This document shows positions 1 through 9,609 of a DNA stretch of 64,000 nucleotides, piece by piece. Origin of the DNA: Oscillatoria sp. SIO1A7 (lineage in GTDB: Bacteria > Cyanobacteriota > Cyanobacteriia > Cyanobacteriales > Laspinemataceae); contig JAAHFN010000025.1 of assembly GCA_010672965.1 (NCBI GenBank), positions 62,001-126,000 on the forward strand, read 5' to 3'. Position numbers and translations under genes: made by a program. The notes below the pieces were generated by a model that searched no databases, was not told the origin of the DNA, and saw only the letters and a list, made by a program, of their open reading frames with translations. How positions within the stretch are numbered: the first letter of the stretch is position 1; every line of letters starts with the position of its first letter.

Positions 1-2262
1 CAACTAGATGGAACTCTAGAAGAAGCGAATCAAACGGCGTTAGATTTTTCGGGCATCCGAGCTGAAGACGTTATCGGCAATCCATTTTGGGAATGGCCTT
101 GGCGGCTGGCTGCGGATTTCAGGCCGGATATAACCAGAGAAAGTCAATATTTGGCAACCTCCCAAGTTCGAGAGGAATTGAAAGAGGCAATAGCCCGAGC
201 GGCTACTGGGGAGACCGTTCGTTACGATCTGGAAATTTTAGCGCCAGAAGGCATTGAAATGACCGTTGACTTTTCTATTAAGCCGGTTATGGCTGCCGAT
301 AGAGTCCTATTTTTAATTGCTGAAGGACGGGACATCACCGCACGATCGCAGATGGAGAGGGCTCAAGAAGAACGGGGCAAACAACTAGAACGTATGGTTC
401 AAGAGCGCACGGCTGAATTGCAGGCAGCAGTCAGGGAATTAGAAGCAGAAATACAAGAGCGCCAACGAGCCGAAGAACGACTACAGCAAAGTGAAGAGCG
501 CTTCCGCAGTTTAGTGGAAACCACTAGCGACTTGGTCTGGGAAGCAGATGAAAATGGAGCCTACACATATATAAGCCCGAAAGTCCGCGACCTGTTAGGC
601 TACCAGCCGTCAGAAATGCTGGGTAAAACTTGGTTTGAGGTTGCAGAAGTATCCCAAGCGCGAGCAATAATGGCGGCGCGATCGCCTTTTCACTGTGTCG
701 ATAAAATCACCAGGCACAAAGATGGAAGTCAGATTGTCCTCGAAACCAGTGCGGTGCCTTTTTTTGATAACCAGAATAGGTTTCGGGGCTATCGCGGTAT
801 CGATAGAGATATTAGCGATCGCCAGAAAGTTTTAGAGTCTTTACGAGAAAGCCAGTTTTTTACGCAAAGAATTGCCAATGCTATTCCAAATATTATATAT
901 ATATACGACCTAATAGAGGAGCGCAATATCTATGTCAATAGCGAAATAAGCAGCATTCTCGGCTATACGCCAGAACAGATTAAAGCAATGAGAGAGGCGC
1001 TTATGCCAAACCTAATGCACCCGGAGGATCTGGCCAAAGTCTCTACCCATTTCCAGCAAATCAATCGGGCTAGCGATGGCGAAATTTTTGAATTTGAGTA
1101 TCGAATGCGCCATGCTAGCGGCGAGTGGCGGACTCTTATCAGTCGAGATACAGTATTTCTGAGAAGGGCTGACGGCACTCCGCAGCAGATTATAGGCACC
1201 GCTACCGATATTACCGATCGCCAGGAAGCTACCGAAGCACTGCGAGAAAGCGAGGAAAAATTTCGGCGTATTTTTGAAGAGGCACCGATTGGCATGAATC
1301 TAACTGACTCATCCGGTCGCTACCTGCAAGCAAATCCCGCTTTTTGTAAAATGCTGGGCTATACAGAAGAGGAACTCAAAAGCCAACATTTTCTGAGCTT
1401 TACCCATCCAGAAGATATTAAACGAGAAATGCCCTATATGCAGCGGCGCTGGCAAGGAAAACGCAATAGCTACCGAATGGAAAAGCGTTATATAAAGAAA
1501 AATGGAGAAATTATCTGGACGAAGATTACGGCTGGGTCAATTAAGGACGGTATGGGAGATTCTAACTATGCATTGGCAATGGTAGAAGATATCAGCGATC
1601 GCAAACAAGCTCAAGCTAAGCTGCAAGAATCTCTAGAAGAAAAAGAAGTGCTGCTCCGGGAAATTCACCACCGCGTCAAAAATAACTTACATGTTATTGC
1701 CAATTTGTTAGATATGCAATCCGATTATACCGAGGATGAGGCGGCTAAAACTATACTTCTGGAAAGCCAGAATAGGGTTAGAACGATGGCCAAAGTTCAC
1801 CAGCAACTTTGTCAATCGGATAATATAGCCCGGGTTAACTTAAGGGAATACATCGAGAACTTGGTAGAAAAATTGCTGGCTGTGCATAAAATCAATCCCT
1901 ACCAAGTCCAACTCATCCTTGAGTTGGAGCCTATAGCGGTCAACTTAGAAACTGCTATACCCTGTGGCTTGCTGATTAACGAACTGGTTACTAATTCACT
2001 CAAATACGCTTTTACCGAAGGCCATATCGGGGAAATACTCATACAATTGCAATCTGGACAAGAGCAACAATTGCACCTTATAATAGGAGACAATGGTATA
2101 GGCATTCCCGAGGAGGTGGACTGGCAACAAACTAATACTCTAGGACTGAGATTAACCAATATTCTCGCTCGACAGTTGAAAGCTGCTATAGAGCTAGACC
2201 GCAGCAAGGGAACCTGCTTTCGCTTGGCTTTTTCAGAACTACAGTACAAACCCAGATTTTAA
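1..2262 (+). CDS. Multi-PAS sensor histidine kinase, HisKA_2 type (5' partial)
   Basis: The reading frame is open from base 1, so the gene starts before the window and 753 codons are visible. The visible protein starts inside a PAS fold, followed by a short coiled coil, three further PAS/PAC domains (roughly residues 165-285, 295-415 and 420-540), a HisKA_2 dimerisation domain with the motif HHRVKNNLHVI at about 556, and a HATPase_c domain with NELVTNSLKYAF and GDNGIGIP. HisKA_2 kinases autophosphorylate on the histidine before RVKNN and usually pass phosphate to stand-alone receivers, which fits the receiver proteins encoded next door. No membrane segment is visible in the part present, so the visible portion looks cytoplasmic. 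The input signal is unknown. Confidence 0.9.
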   Translation, partial: QLDGTLEEANQTALDFSGIRAEDVIGNPFWEWPWRLAADFRPDITRESQYLATSQVREELKEAIARAATGETVRYDLEILAPEGIEMTVDFSIKPVMAADRVLFLIAEGRDITARSQMERAQEERGKQLERMVQERTAELQAAVRELEAEIQERQRAEERLQQSEERFRSLVETTSDLVWEADENGAYTYISPKVRDLLGYQPSEMLGKTWFEVAEVSQARAIMAARSPFHCVDKITRHKDGSQIVLETSAVPFFDNQNRFRGYRGIDRDISDRQKVLESLRESQFFTQRIANAIPNIIYIYDLIEERNIYVNSEISSILGYTPEQIKAMREALMPNLMHPEDLAKVSTHFQQINRASDGEIFEFEYRMRHASGEWRTLISRDTVFLRRADGTPQQIIGTATDITDRQEATEALRESEEKFRRIFEEAPIGMNLTDSSGRYLQANPAFCKMLGYTEEELKSQHFLSFTHPEDIKREMPYMQRRWQGKRNSYRMEKRYIKKNGEIIWTKITAGSIKDGMGDSNYALAMVEDISDRKQAQAKLQESLEEKEVLLREIHHRVKNNLHVIANLLDMQSDYTEDEAAKTILLESQNRVRTMAKVHQQLCQSDNIARVNLREYIENLVEKLLAVHKINPYQVQLILELEPIAVNLETAIPCGLLINELVTNSLKYAFTEGHIGEILIQLQSGQEQQLHLIIGDNGIGIPEEVDWQQTNTLGLRLTNILARQLKAAIELDRSKGTCFRLAFSELQYKPRF

Positions 2263-2374
2263 TGTTAGAACAGCACGACAATTATGGCCCAATAATTATG
2301 GGGCTATTCTGGAACTAGAGCGATCGTATCCTTATAAGGGAGGCAAGGGGCAGATGATATAGCTAAATAGAGCT

Positions 2375-2470
2375 GGGGAGTTGGGGAGTTGGAAGGTTGG
2401 GGAGTTGGAAATTTGGGGAGTTGGAAATTTGGGGAGTTGGAAATTTGGGGAGTTGGAAAACTGGAGGGTG
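2375..2470. repeat. Tandem GGGGAGTTGG / GGGGAGTTGGAAATTT repeat
   Basis: A 16-bp unit, GGGGAGTTGGAAATTT, is repeated about three times after degenerate GGGGAGTTGG copies. It lies in the 509-bp gap (2263-2771) between two plus-strand signalling genes. A short open frame crosses it but encodes only low-complexity sequence, so I do not call a gene. The rest of the gap is AT-rich with no feature I recognise. Confidence 0.75.
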
Positions 2471-2771
2471 GGAAAAGGTTATAGCAATAATATTTATAGC
2501 AAGCCCAAGCTTTTGTCTAAAACTAGAGAGATAATCCTCAACCTTGCGTATATATATAAGAATAGGATTTTTTGTAAAGTCGCCGCTCCGAGCGTTGCGA
2601 TTACCTAAGATAGTTAAGGCAACTGAAGTCGTACAGCTTGCGAGCTAAAAATTGAGCGTTACTATAATCGATCTTTGTTGCTTAAATTTACTTGTAATGC
2701 TTATATTTATTGACATTATAAGAAATAGCAGCAAATCAAAGCCAAGGCAAATAACTAGAAACTAAAAAACA

Positions 2772-3923
2772 ATGAAAGCAGCTAAAATTCTGATTGTAGA
2801 AGACGAGCTGATAGCAGCCGAGAATCTAGCCAAACATCTGAAGCGGCTTGGATACGCCGTCGCGGGTATTGTGGAATCTGGCGAAGAAGCAATAACGCAA
2901 GTTGGCACAACAGAGCCAGACTTGGTTCTGATGGACATTATGTTGCAAGGTGATATGGATGGGGTAGCCGCGAGCCTTGTAATTAGTAACGAGTTTCATA
3001 TTCCTGTGGTCTATATGACGGCTTATGCGGATGAAGCTACTGTGGATCGAGCTAAGGTGACGAAACCATACGGCTATCTGCTGAAACCCTTCGACCCTGA
3101 AGAACTAGGCCCTGCTATAGAAATTGCTCTCTATAAGCACAAAAGCGATCGCCAAATTCAGGAAGCTATGCTCAAGGAAAAAGAACTCAATCTGCTTAAA
3201 TCGCGGATGATTTCAATGGCTTATCACGACTTCCGCAATCCCCTAGCTACAATTCTAAGTTCCTCAGAACTCCTCAGAGATTATAGCGATCGATGGTCCG
3301 GGGTCAAGAAGACAAAACATTTCGATCGCATCAAATCCTCAGTCAAAAATATATTAGAGCTATTGGACGAAGTGCTGCTCTACGGGAAGACCGAATCTGG
3401 CAAAACTACCTTTAATCCAATCCTGCTTAATCTGAACGAATTCTGTGGCACTCTGGCGGAGGAACTACAAGACGGCATAGGCAAGCAGCACAAAATCGCG
3501 ACCCAAGGCGATCGCAATTGCAGCGAAGCTTATATGGATCGAAAGATGCTGTGCTATATTTTGACTAACCTGCTCTCCAATGCCATAAAGTATTCCCCTC
3601 AAGGAAGCACCGTGGAGTTTTCCTGGTCTTGCTCGGGGTCCAATGTTATTTTCCTGGTCAAAGACTATGGCATAGGCATTCCCTCAAAGGAGCAAGAACG
3701 CTTATTCGAGCCTTTTCATCGGTGCGCCAATGTCGGCAGTATCAACGGAACGGGCTTGGGACTGGCTATTGTCAAAAAATACGTCGATCTGCAAGGCGGC
3801 CAAATATCTATCAATAGCAAACTAAATGTAGGTACTACTTTTACGGTTATTCTGCCTCTAGAATCTAAGCTATTGCTGGGAGAGAGTCCTGAAAATGAAT
3901 TAGTGCAGCAGGTTTATAGTTAG
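2772..3923 (+). CDS. Hybrid response regulator-histidine kinase (REC-HisKA-HATPase_c)
   Basis: This 383-aa soluble protein begins with a receiver domain (about 1-125): acidic pocket VEDE, phospho-acceptor Asp in LVLMDIML, and the switch Lys in LLKPF. A short linker leads to a HisKA domain with the phospho-accepting histidine (H152) in YHDFRNPL, then HATPase_c with N box NLLSNAIKYS, G1 box DYGIGIP and G2 box GTGLGLAI. The receiver is N-terminal, as in cyanobacterial kinases whose activity is set by an upstream kinase rather than by direct sensing. It is co-directional with the PAS kinase upstream, but the 509-bp gap argues against a tight operon. No strong Shine-Dalgarno is visible before the ATG. 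Confidence 0.9.
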   Translation: MKAAKILIVEDELIAAENLAKHLKRLGYAVAGIVESGEEAITQVGTTEPDLVLMDIMLQGDMDGVAASLVISNEFHIPVVYMTAYADEATVDRAKVTKPYGYLLKPFDPEELGPAIEIALYKHKSDRQIQEAMLKEKELNLLKSRMISMAYHDFRNPLATILSSSELLRDYSDRWSGVKKTKHFDRIKSSVKNILELLDEVLLYGKTESGKTTFNPILLNLNEFCGTLAEELQDGIGKQHKIATQGDRNCSEAYMDRKMLCYILTNLLSNAIKYSPQGSTVEFSWSCSGSNVIFLVKDYGIGIPSKEQERLFEPFHRCANVGSINGTGLGLAIVKKYVDLQGGQISINSKLNVGTTFTVILPLESKLLLGESPENELVQQVYS

Positions 3924-3997
3924 GTTGTATGTGGCAAACAACCTGTTCTAAATCGCCCCTACAGCTCGTGAAATTTTTCAGATAGCCTAGCTACGTT

Positions 3998-4099
3998 TAT
4001 AATGCTGCTATCTTTGGGTAATATAAGGCTGTAGGGGATGGCCGTAACTATAATGCTGCTATCTTTGGGTAATATAAGGCTGTAGGGGATGGCCGTAAC
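3998..4099. repeat. Exact 51-bp tandem duplication
   Basis: Two identical 51-bp copies (3998-4048 and 4049-4099) sit head to tail, each containing TATAATGCTGCTATC and TGTAGGGGATGGCCG. They lie 91 bp before the start codon of the next gene. Because the unit carries a TATAAT string, the duplication could also have duplicated a promoter; that part is inference. Confidence 0.9.
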
Positions 4100-4189
4100 T
4101 GTTATCTTGCGACTTTAAAGTCGAGATGCAGGATTCGAGATGCAGGAGCCATCGAAAAGTAAAGAATAAAAAAGCAGGTAAAAACGGCG

Positions 4190-5896
4190 ATGACAAAAAT
4201 ACTGGTAGTCGAAGACAACCTGGAAATTAGGGGAAATGTGGTAGATTTGCTAGAGGCAGAAGATTTCGAGGTAATGGAAGCAGAAAACGGACTAAAAGCC
4301 TTGGAACTGCTGGCCGAAGACAAAAACTTCGAGCTGATTATTTGCGATGTGATGATGCCGGAAATGGATGGTCATGGCCTATTGCAAAATTTGCGTCAGA
4401 ATCCGGCTACTGCCAACATACCTTTTATTTTTCTGACGGCGAAAGGGGAGCGTTCCGATATCCGAGAGGGTATGAATCTAGGCGCTGACGATTATCTCTC
4501 AAAGCCCTTTACTAATAAGGAGCTAATAGAGGCAATTCAGGCTCGTTTGGATCGATCTGCTCGGCAAAAGCAACAACTAGAAAAAGCGATTGAAGAACTG
4601 GCCCTGGATAACTTGGATTCCCTCACCGGCCTGCCCGGCCAATCAGCTTTAGAAGGAGAAGACGGATACTTTGAGCGTGCTATAGCTAGCAGGGATGGCA
4701 AAAGCTTGTTGCCCTTCCTGCTTTTAGGTCTAGATGGATTTGCCCGGATTAACTATGCCATTGGTTATTCTAATGGGGACATTATACTCCAACAAGTGGC
4801 AGAGCGGTTGAAAAACTTTACCGAAAACCTAGTAGCAATCTATGAGACTGAAAAAGCATTAGTGAGATTGAGCGGCGATGAGTTCGCAATTCTTCTGCCG
4901 CCAACCGACAGGCAGTCGGGAGCCGTAGCTCTAGCAGAGAAACTCCTAAAAGTTATAACTCAACCTTTCGACGCGAACGGCAAATCAATTCCGCTAACGG
5001 GCACTATTGGCATGGCCTTTTACCCGCAGGCACCCAGTTTAGAAGAATTGCGGCGACAAGCAAGCGTAGCGATGGGAGAAGCAAAGCGTGCCGGAGGGAA
5101 TCGCTGTCAAATCTATAGCCCTCGCAGGTTCGGAGTGGATGCATCCAAAGAAGAGTTGCAACTAGCTAGCTTGTTGCGGCGGGTCTGGGAAGGAAAGCAA
5201 TTTAAAGTCTTGTATCAACCCCGAGTCGATATTCGCAAAAGGAAGACAATTGGTGTGGGAGCGGTCGTGCATTGGGAAGATCCTCGTAAAGGGCCGCTTT
5301 CTTCCGAGAAGATTCTCGCTGTCGCCGAAGAATCTGGCTTTGCCCTGGAACTAAATCAATGGATCTGGGAAGCAGCTTGCGAGCAAGCCAAAGTTTGGCA
5401 GAAATCCCGGCGTAATTTACAGGTGGCCGTAGGTCTATCGGCACAGTTTTTCGCGCAAGCGAATGCTGCGGAGATAATTGAAAAAATTATCGAGGATTTT
5501 GGGGTCGATCCTGGATATTTGGTAGTAGAAGTGGCGGCGGATACTATCGCTAACGCTCAGAATGTCAATGGCATGGCGGCCAAGTTAATTGCTTTTCAAA
5601 AATTGGGTCTGAAAACAACTATTAATAATTTTGGTATAGGGCATAGTACTTTGAACTATCTAGAGAAACTGCCTCTGAATAATTTAAAACTGGATCGCAG
5701 CCTGGTTCTAAATACTAGCCAAAATGCTCCCATTATTGGCGCGATCGTGGAAATGGCTCGCGGCATGAAGCTAAGAACGATCGCCGATGGTGTCGAGACA
5801 GAAGAGCAAGTCAAGCTTTTGAAAAAACAAAAATGCGACGAAATTCAAAATAATGCTTCGTTTTCTCCTGCAGAAATTAGTAGAATAACTAGATAA
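4190..5896 (+). CDS. REC-GGDEF-EAL protein with a degenerate EAL domain
   Basis: A 568-aa soluble protein: receiver (about 1-120; ICDVMMPEMDG, FLTAKG, LSKPF), GGDEF domain (about 140-310) with the signature SGDEF at 228-232, and a C-terminal EAL-like domain. SGDEF variants are known to be active in some diguanylate cyclases, so synthesis of c-di-GMP is possible. The EAL domain has lost its catalytic set: EALLRW is GAVVHW, the LELTES position reads VEVAAD, DDFGTGYSS is NNFGIGHST, and the terminal QGYLFSKP is missing. It therefore probably no longer hydrolyses c-di-GMP and may act as a binding or regulatory module. Its state is opposite to that of the two minus-strand paralogues nearby. Confidence 0.88.
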   Translation: MTKILVVEDNLEIRGNVVDLLEAEDFEVMEAENGLKALELLAEDKNFELIICDVMMPEMDGHGLLQNLRQNPATANIPFIFLTAKGERSDIREGMNLGADDYLSKPFTNKELIEAIQARLDRSARQKQQLEKAIEELALDNLDSLTGLPGQSALEGEDGYFERAIASRDGKSLLPFLLLGLDGFARINYAIGYSNGDIILQQVAERLKNFTENLVAIYETEKALVRLSGDEFAILLPPTDRQSGAVALAEKLLKVITQPFDANGKSIPLTGTIGMAFYPQAPSLEELRRQASVAMGEAKRAGGNRCQIYSPRRFGVDASKEELQLASLLRRVWEGKQFKVLYQPRVDIRKRKTIGVGAVVHWEDPRKGPLSSEKILAVAEESGFALELNQWIWEAACEQAKVWQKSRRNLQVAVGLSAQFFAQANAAEIIEKIIEDFGVDPGYLVVEVAADTIANAQNVNGMAAKLIAFQKLGLKTTINNFGIGHSTLNYLEKLPLNNLKLDRSLVLNTSQNAPIIGAIVEMARGMKLRTIADGVETEEQVKLLKKQKCDEIQNNASFSPAEISRITR

Positions 5897-5904
5897 GGTA
5901 ACGG

Positions 5905-6079
5905 GATAGTTAGGGTGTAGGGTGTAGGGTAGGGTGGGGAGTGTGGGGTGTGGGGTGTGGGGAAAATTCATGTTTTTTTACGATCGGTTTCGGGATTAAG
6001 AGAGCTAACCGATACCCATATGTCACTAATTGGCGTGAAAAAGCCTACACCCTACACCCTACACCCTACACCCTAAATA
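5905..6079. repeat. Inverted low-complexity repeat at a convergent gene junction
   Basis: After the stop of the plus-strand gene come GGTGTAGGG and GTGTGGGG strings (about 5909-5962). Before the stop of the convergent minus-strand gene comes the complementary array of CTACACCC units (about 6046-6077). Transcripts from either side could fold into a long hairpin. Between the arms lies a unique segment (5959-6045, with GGGATTAAGAGAGCTAAC and GATACCCATATGTCACT) that recurs at 49022-49141, so it is a dispersed repeat in its own right. Confidence 0.7.
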
Positions 6080-6098
6080 CCCAATTCCGGTCTTCCCA

Positions 6099-7916
6099 TT
6101 ACCGTAATAACTGTTCAAACTTTAGCGCGGGTAAGGGTTTGCTGAATAAGTATCCCTGCATCAAGTCGCATTTGTATTGGCGGAGAAGTCCCATTTCTGC
6201 TTCGGTCTCTACTCCCTCGGCGATCGCTTGCAAATTTAAGCTGTGAGCCATCTCAATAATGCTCTTCGTCAGGGCTTGATTGGTAGGATTTTTGCTAATA
6301 TTCTTGATAAAACAACGGTCAATTTTTAGCAGATCGAAAGGAAACTGTTGTAAGTAGCTTAGAGAAGAATAGCCAGTACCAAAGTCGTCGATCGCAATCT
6401 TAACTCCTAGAGTCTTGAGAAGTTGTAAAATACCGCTCGCCGCTTTTGGATCTTGGATAACAATGCTTTCCGTCAATTCTAGATCCAGATATTCAGGATT
6501 AAAACTGGCTTCCATCAATATCTGTACTAAACGCTGGCGCAGATTGGGCAGAGCAAACTGACGTCCTGATAGATTTACGGCCATTCGCAAAGAAGGAAAA
6601 CCAGCAGCTTGCCACGCTTTGCTTTGCTGGCAGGCCGTCTTTAAAACCCATTCCCCAATTGGCACAATCAGACCGCTCTCTTCTGCCAAGGGAATAAACT
6701 TGGCGGGCGAAACCAACCCTAATTGTGGATGCTGCCAGCGCAACAGAGCTTCAGCACCAACTATTTGCCCGGTCTGGAGATCGACTTGGGGTTGGTAGTA
6801 CAGCTCGAACTCGTCTGCATCTAAAGCATAGCGCAAGCCGTTCTCTAAGGCTAGAATCTCATCGGAGGCGCGATGCCAGACCGCTATATAAAACTGATAG
6901 TTATTACCCCCAGACTCCTTGACGCGCCTCATGGCTTTGTTCGCTTTTTGGAGCAGTTGGTCTATCCGCTGGCCGTCCTGGGGATAGACAGCCATGCCCG
7001 TGCTGGCAGTAACGAATACTTCTTTGCCTTCTAGTAAAAAAGGTTTGGCAATGGCAGCTAGGAGGTTTTCAGCTATTTTACTCGCTTCATTTCTCTGAGC
7101 TATTGCCCCAGGAACGATTGCAAATTGATCTGAATTTAAGCGAGCGACGACATGGCCGGGTTCCAGAAAATTTGTTAATCGCTTGGCCACAGCTTTGAGA
7201 AGCAGATCGCCGAAGCTGTACCCTAGGGTTTCGTTAATGCGACTAAGGCGGTCTAATCCCAGACAGAGAACGGGAAGCATTTTTTTGGTCGGAGCTTCGG
7301 GCTTTGCGATAGGAGCGAAGCCTTTGCCTTCCAGCAAGGTTTCGCCTTTGGCAGATAAATTATCGGTTGAACTTCCTGTATTGCTAGCGGAATGCTGCGT
7401 CTCTAGACTTAATTTAGCTCTGGCTTCCTCGAAGAGCGATCGCAATGACAGCCTATTCGGCAGTTTAGTGAGACTGTCGTAATAGAGTAGATTACTGTAT
7501 TTATTTTCGAGTTCTTTTAGTTCTTTTGCATGCTTTTTTTCTAAGGCGACGCGCCCTTGCAGTCTAGCGGCGATCGCGGCTAGCAGCTCTTTAGTAGAAA
7601 AAGGCTTGATTAAATAGTCATCGGCTCCTAATTCCATTCCCCTGCGCCAATCGGCTTTTTCGGACTTAGCTGTGAGAAAAATGAATGGAATTGTCGCCGT
7701 ATTCTCGTTTTGTCGCAAGACTCTGAGTACCCCATACCCATCCAGTTGCGGCATCATCACGTCGCAAATAATCAAATCCGGCTGCAAGGCGATCGCCAAG
7801 CGCGTCCCAGCAAAGCCATTTTCGGCCTCAGTTACGTCAAACTTTTCGGCCTTCAGGGTTTCGAGGATGTTTTCTCGCACCTCTAGTTCATCTTCAATCA
7901 CTAAAATTTTTGTCAT
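6099..7916 (-). CDS. REC-GGDEF-EAL protein, likely c-di-GMP phosphodiesterase
   Basis: A 605-aa response regulator: receiver (1-120; ICDVMMPQLDG, FLTAKS, LIKPF), GGDEF-like domain (about 140-345) and EAL domain (about 360-605). The GGDEF signature is NSDQF, so cyclase activity is unlikely. The EAL domain is intact: EALLRW (Glu about 389), LELTESIVI, DDFGTGYSSL, KIDRCF, AEGVET and QGYLFSKP. The expected reaction is hydrolysis of c-di-GMP to pGpG under control of receiver phosphorylation. A serine-rich insertion of about 50 residues lies between the receiver linker and the GGDEF core. It is the last of five minus-strand genes in the cluster. Confidence 0.9.
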   Translation of the reverse strand: MTKILVIEDELEVRENILETLKAEKFDVTEAENGFAGTRLAIALQPDLIICDVMMPQLDGYGVLRVLRQNENTATIPFIFLTAKSEKADWRRGMELGADDYLIKPFSTKELLAAIAARLQGRVALEKKHAKELKELENKYSNLLYYDSLTKLPNRLSLRSLFEEARAKLSLETQHSASNTGSSTDNLSAKGETLLEGKGFAPIAKPEAPTKKMLPVLCLGLDRLSRINETLGYSFGDLLLKAVAKRLTNFLEPGHVVARLNSDQFAIVPGAIAQRNEASKIAENLLAAIAKPFLLEGKEVFVTASTGMAVYPQDGQRIDQLLQKANKAMRRVKESGGNNYQFYIAVWHRASDEILALENGLRYALDADEFELYYQPQVDLQTGQIVGAEALLRWQHPQLGLVSPAKFIPLAEESGLIVPIGEWVLKTACQQSKAWQAAGFPSLRMAVNLSGRQFALPNLRQRLVQILMEASFNPEYLDLELTESIVIQDPKAASGILQLLKTLGVKIAIDDFGTGYSSLSYLQQFPFDLLKIDRCFIKNISKNPTNQALTKSIIEMAHSLNLQAIAEGVETEAEMGLLRQYKCDLMQGYLFSKPLPALKFEQLLR

Positions 7917-8164
7917 GTCGCCCCCCAGCTATGGATTGTCTTTGAGCCGTTAGCCTTTGGGCTCTCCCTAACGTTTTAGCATAATGTATCAAACAATACA
8001 TTTTTTCTTCAATATATTTTTCACAAGCCTAAACCCTTATGCTGAATTTTCAGAGCCGAGCGATCGTCTCAAATCCAGGAGAGCGAGTTTTGGATAATAT
8101 CGTTTTCCCAATTATAACTATTTTTTCATAGCGAAACCCCCCACAGATCGACGCCCTAGGCACC

Positions 8165-8459
8165 CAACCCTATATATTAGGGGCAGCCATCTGTTTTGAC
8201 TGCCCCTAATATATAACCAATACAAACGGGATTTACGCAATAAGTTCATATATATAGATGCAGATATAAAACCCTATCTATCGAAGTAGAACTGATAGAA
8301 TGCGTAAGTCCGGATCTATATATATAGACTGGGAGCATTTCAATGAAAGTACGCGCTCCGCCAGCCCAAGGGGCTTAGCCGCTCCTAAACGGAGGCTGGC
8401 GCGGCTACACAAACTCTCGCTCCACTTGGGCAAATGGATTGCAAAAGTGAAATGCTCCT
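8165..8459. repeat. Intergenic palindromic elements, including MITE-like element C copy 1
   Basis: The 565-bp gap 7917-8481 has no gene I can support. It holds a small palindrome near 8178-8213 (AGGGGCAGCC and GGGGCAGTC arms in opposite orientation), a degenerate pair of GGATTTACGCA and TGCGTAAGTCC ends at about 8230-8311, and an element at 8331-8459 that begins GGGAGCATTTCA and ends with the imperfect reverse complement TGAAATGCTCCT. The last element recurs at 34442-34543. Confidence 0.7.
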
Positions 8460-8481
8460 ATATAGACTATAGACTTCGTGC

Positions 8482-9609
8482 TTAAGACCCGTTTAAATCA
8501 GATTGTGTTGGCTCCGATGCCAGGGGTAGGGTGACTCGAACGGTGGTGCCTTCTCCGGGGACGCTCTCGATGCTGAATTGGCCATTATATAGTTCGGCGA
8601 GACTTTTGGCGATCGCCAGTCCTAAGCCAGAGCCTTGCTGTTCGTAATTCTCGCGATCGAACTGCATATAAGCACCCAGAGCGTCAATCTGCTCTCGGGT
8701 CATGCCTCGCCCGCGATCGCTAACCGACAGGATAAAATCGCCGTCCTCTCCGGTCGAGCCGCCAACCAAACAGGGCAATCCGGGGGAGGAATACTTACAG
8801 GCATTGTCCACCAGTTCTGCAACTATTTTATATAAGTGGGTTGGGGAAATATTGACCGTTGCTTCTCGAACTTGCAGCTGCAAATCCGCTTCTCGTTTCG
8901 CAAGTTTTACTATTTCCCGGGCACTTTCTGCGATCGCGCTCTCAGCCAGACTGGGAGCTTCTGCTTGCAAAGCCCGACGCCGCGATGGGTCGTATTTGGC
9001 TAATTCTAGCTCGGCATATAATAAATAGTTCTGGGTTAGGCGGTACAGCCGTTGGCCGGAACTATGAATATCCTCAGCCATCTCCCGTATCTCAGAGGGA
9101 TCTAGCTCCTCGCATTCTTCCAGCAGCATTTGCGAATAGCTGAGAATGCCATTGAGGGGGGTGCGCAGTTCGTGGGGCATGGCGCGGGCAATATTACGGC
9201 GCAGTTCCTCTAATTTTTTTTGGGATTTCTCCTCTATCGCCGCTTGTTTCCCCAGTCGAGCCGCGATCGCTGCCAGCAGTTCCTCTCGGGTAAATGGCTT
9301 CGCTAGATAATTATCGGCTCCCAGTTCCATACCCTTGGCGCGATCTGCTTTTTCAGCTTTAGCGGTGAGAAAAATAAAAGGTATGGTAGCCGTATCGGGG
9401 TTTTGGCGCAACTCGTCAATAACCCCGTAGCCGTCGAGTTCCGGCATCATCACGTCGCATAAAATCAAATCCGGCAGCTCCCCTGTGGCCCGAGAGACAC
9501 CAACGCGGCCATTTTCCGCCCCGATCGCCTCGTAGTCCTCCGCATCTAATAAATCCACCAGATTTTCTCGTACTTGTTCTTCGTCCTCAATAACTAGAAT
9601 TTTTTTCAT
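8482..9609 (-). CDS. Hybrid response regulator-histidine kinase (REC-HisKA-HATPase_c)
   Basis: A 375-aa protein with an N-terminal receiver (1-120; LCDVMMPELDG, FLTAKA, LAKPF), a HisKA domain with the phospho-accepting His (about 146) in PHELRTPL, and HATPase_c with ELVDNACKYS, SDRGRGM and GSGLGLAI. All kinase boxes are present. Its start codon lies inside the 3' end of the upstream gene (23-bp overlap), so the two are probably translationally coupled and act together. The receiver is close in sequence to those of the neighbouring GGDEF-EAL proteins, which suggests local gene duplication. Confidence 0.9.
   Translation of the reverse strand: MKKILVIEDEEQVRENLVDLLDAEDYEAIGAENGRVGVSRATGELPDLILCDVMMPELDGYGVIDELRQNPDTATIPFIFLTAKAEKADRAKGMELGADNYLAKPFTREELLAAIAARLGKQAAIEEKSQKKLEELRRNIARAMPHELRTPLNGILSYSQMLLEECEELDPSEIREMAEDIHSSGQRLYRLTQNYLLYAELELAKYDPSRRRALQAEAPSLAESAIAESAREIVKLAKREADLQLQVREATVNISPTHLYKIVAELVDNACKYSSPGLPCLVGGSTGEDGDFILSVSDRGRGMTREQIDALGAYMQFDRENYEQQGSGLGLAIAKSLAELYNGQFSIESVPGEGTTVRVTLPLASEPTQSDLNGS

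Noticed and set aside
2381-2608. Short open frame over the GGGGAGTTGG repeat
   Set aside because: The translation is repeat-derived (WKVGELEIW...) with no ribosome site and no homologous-looking region.
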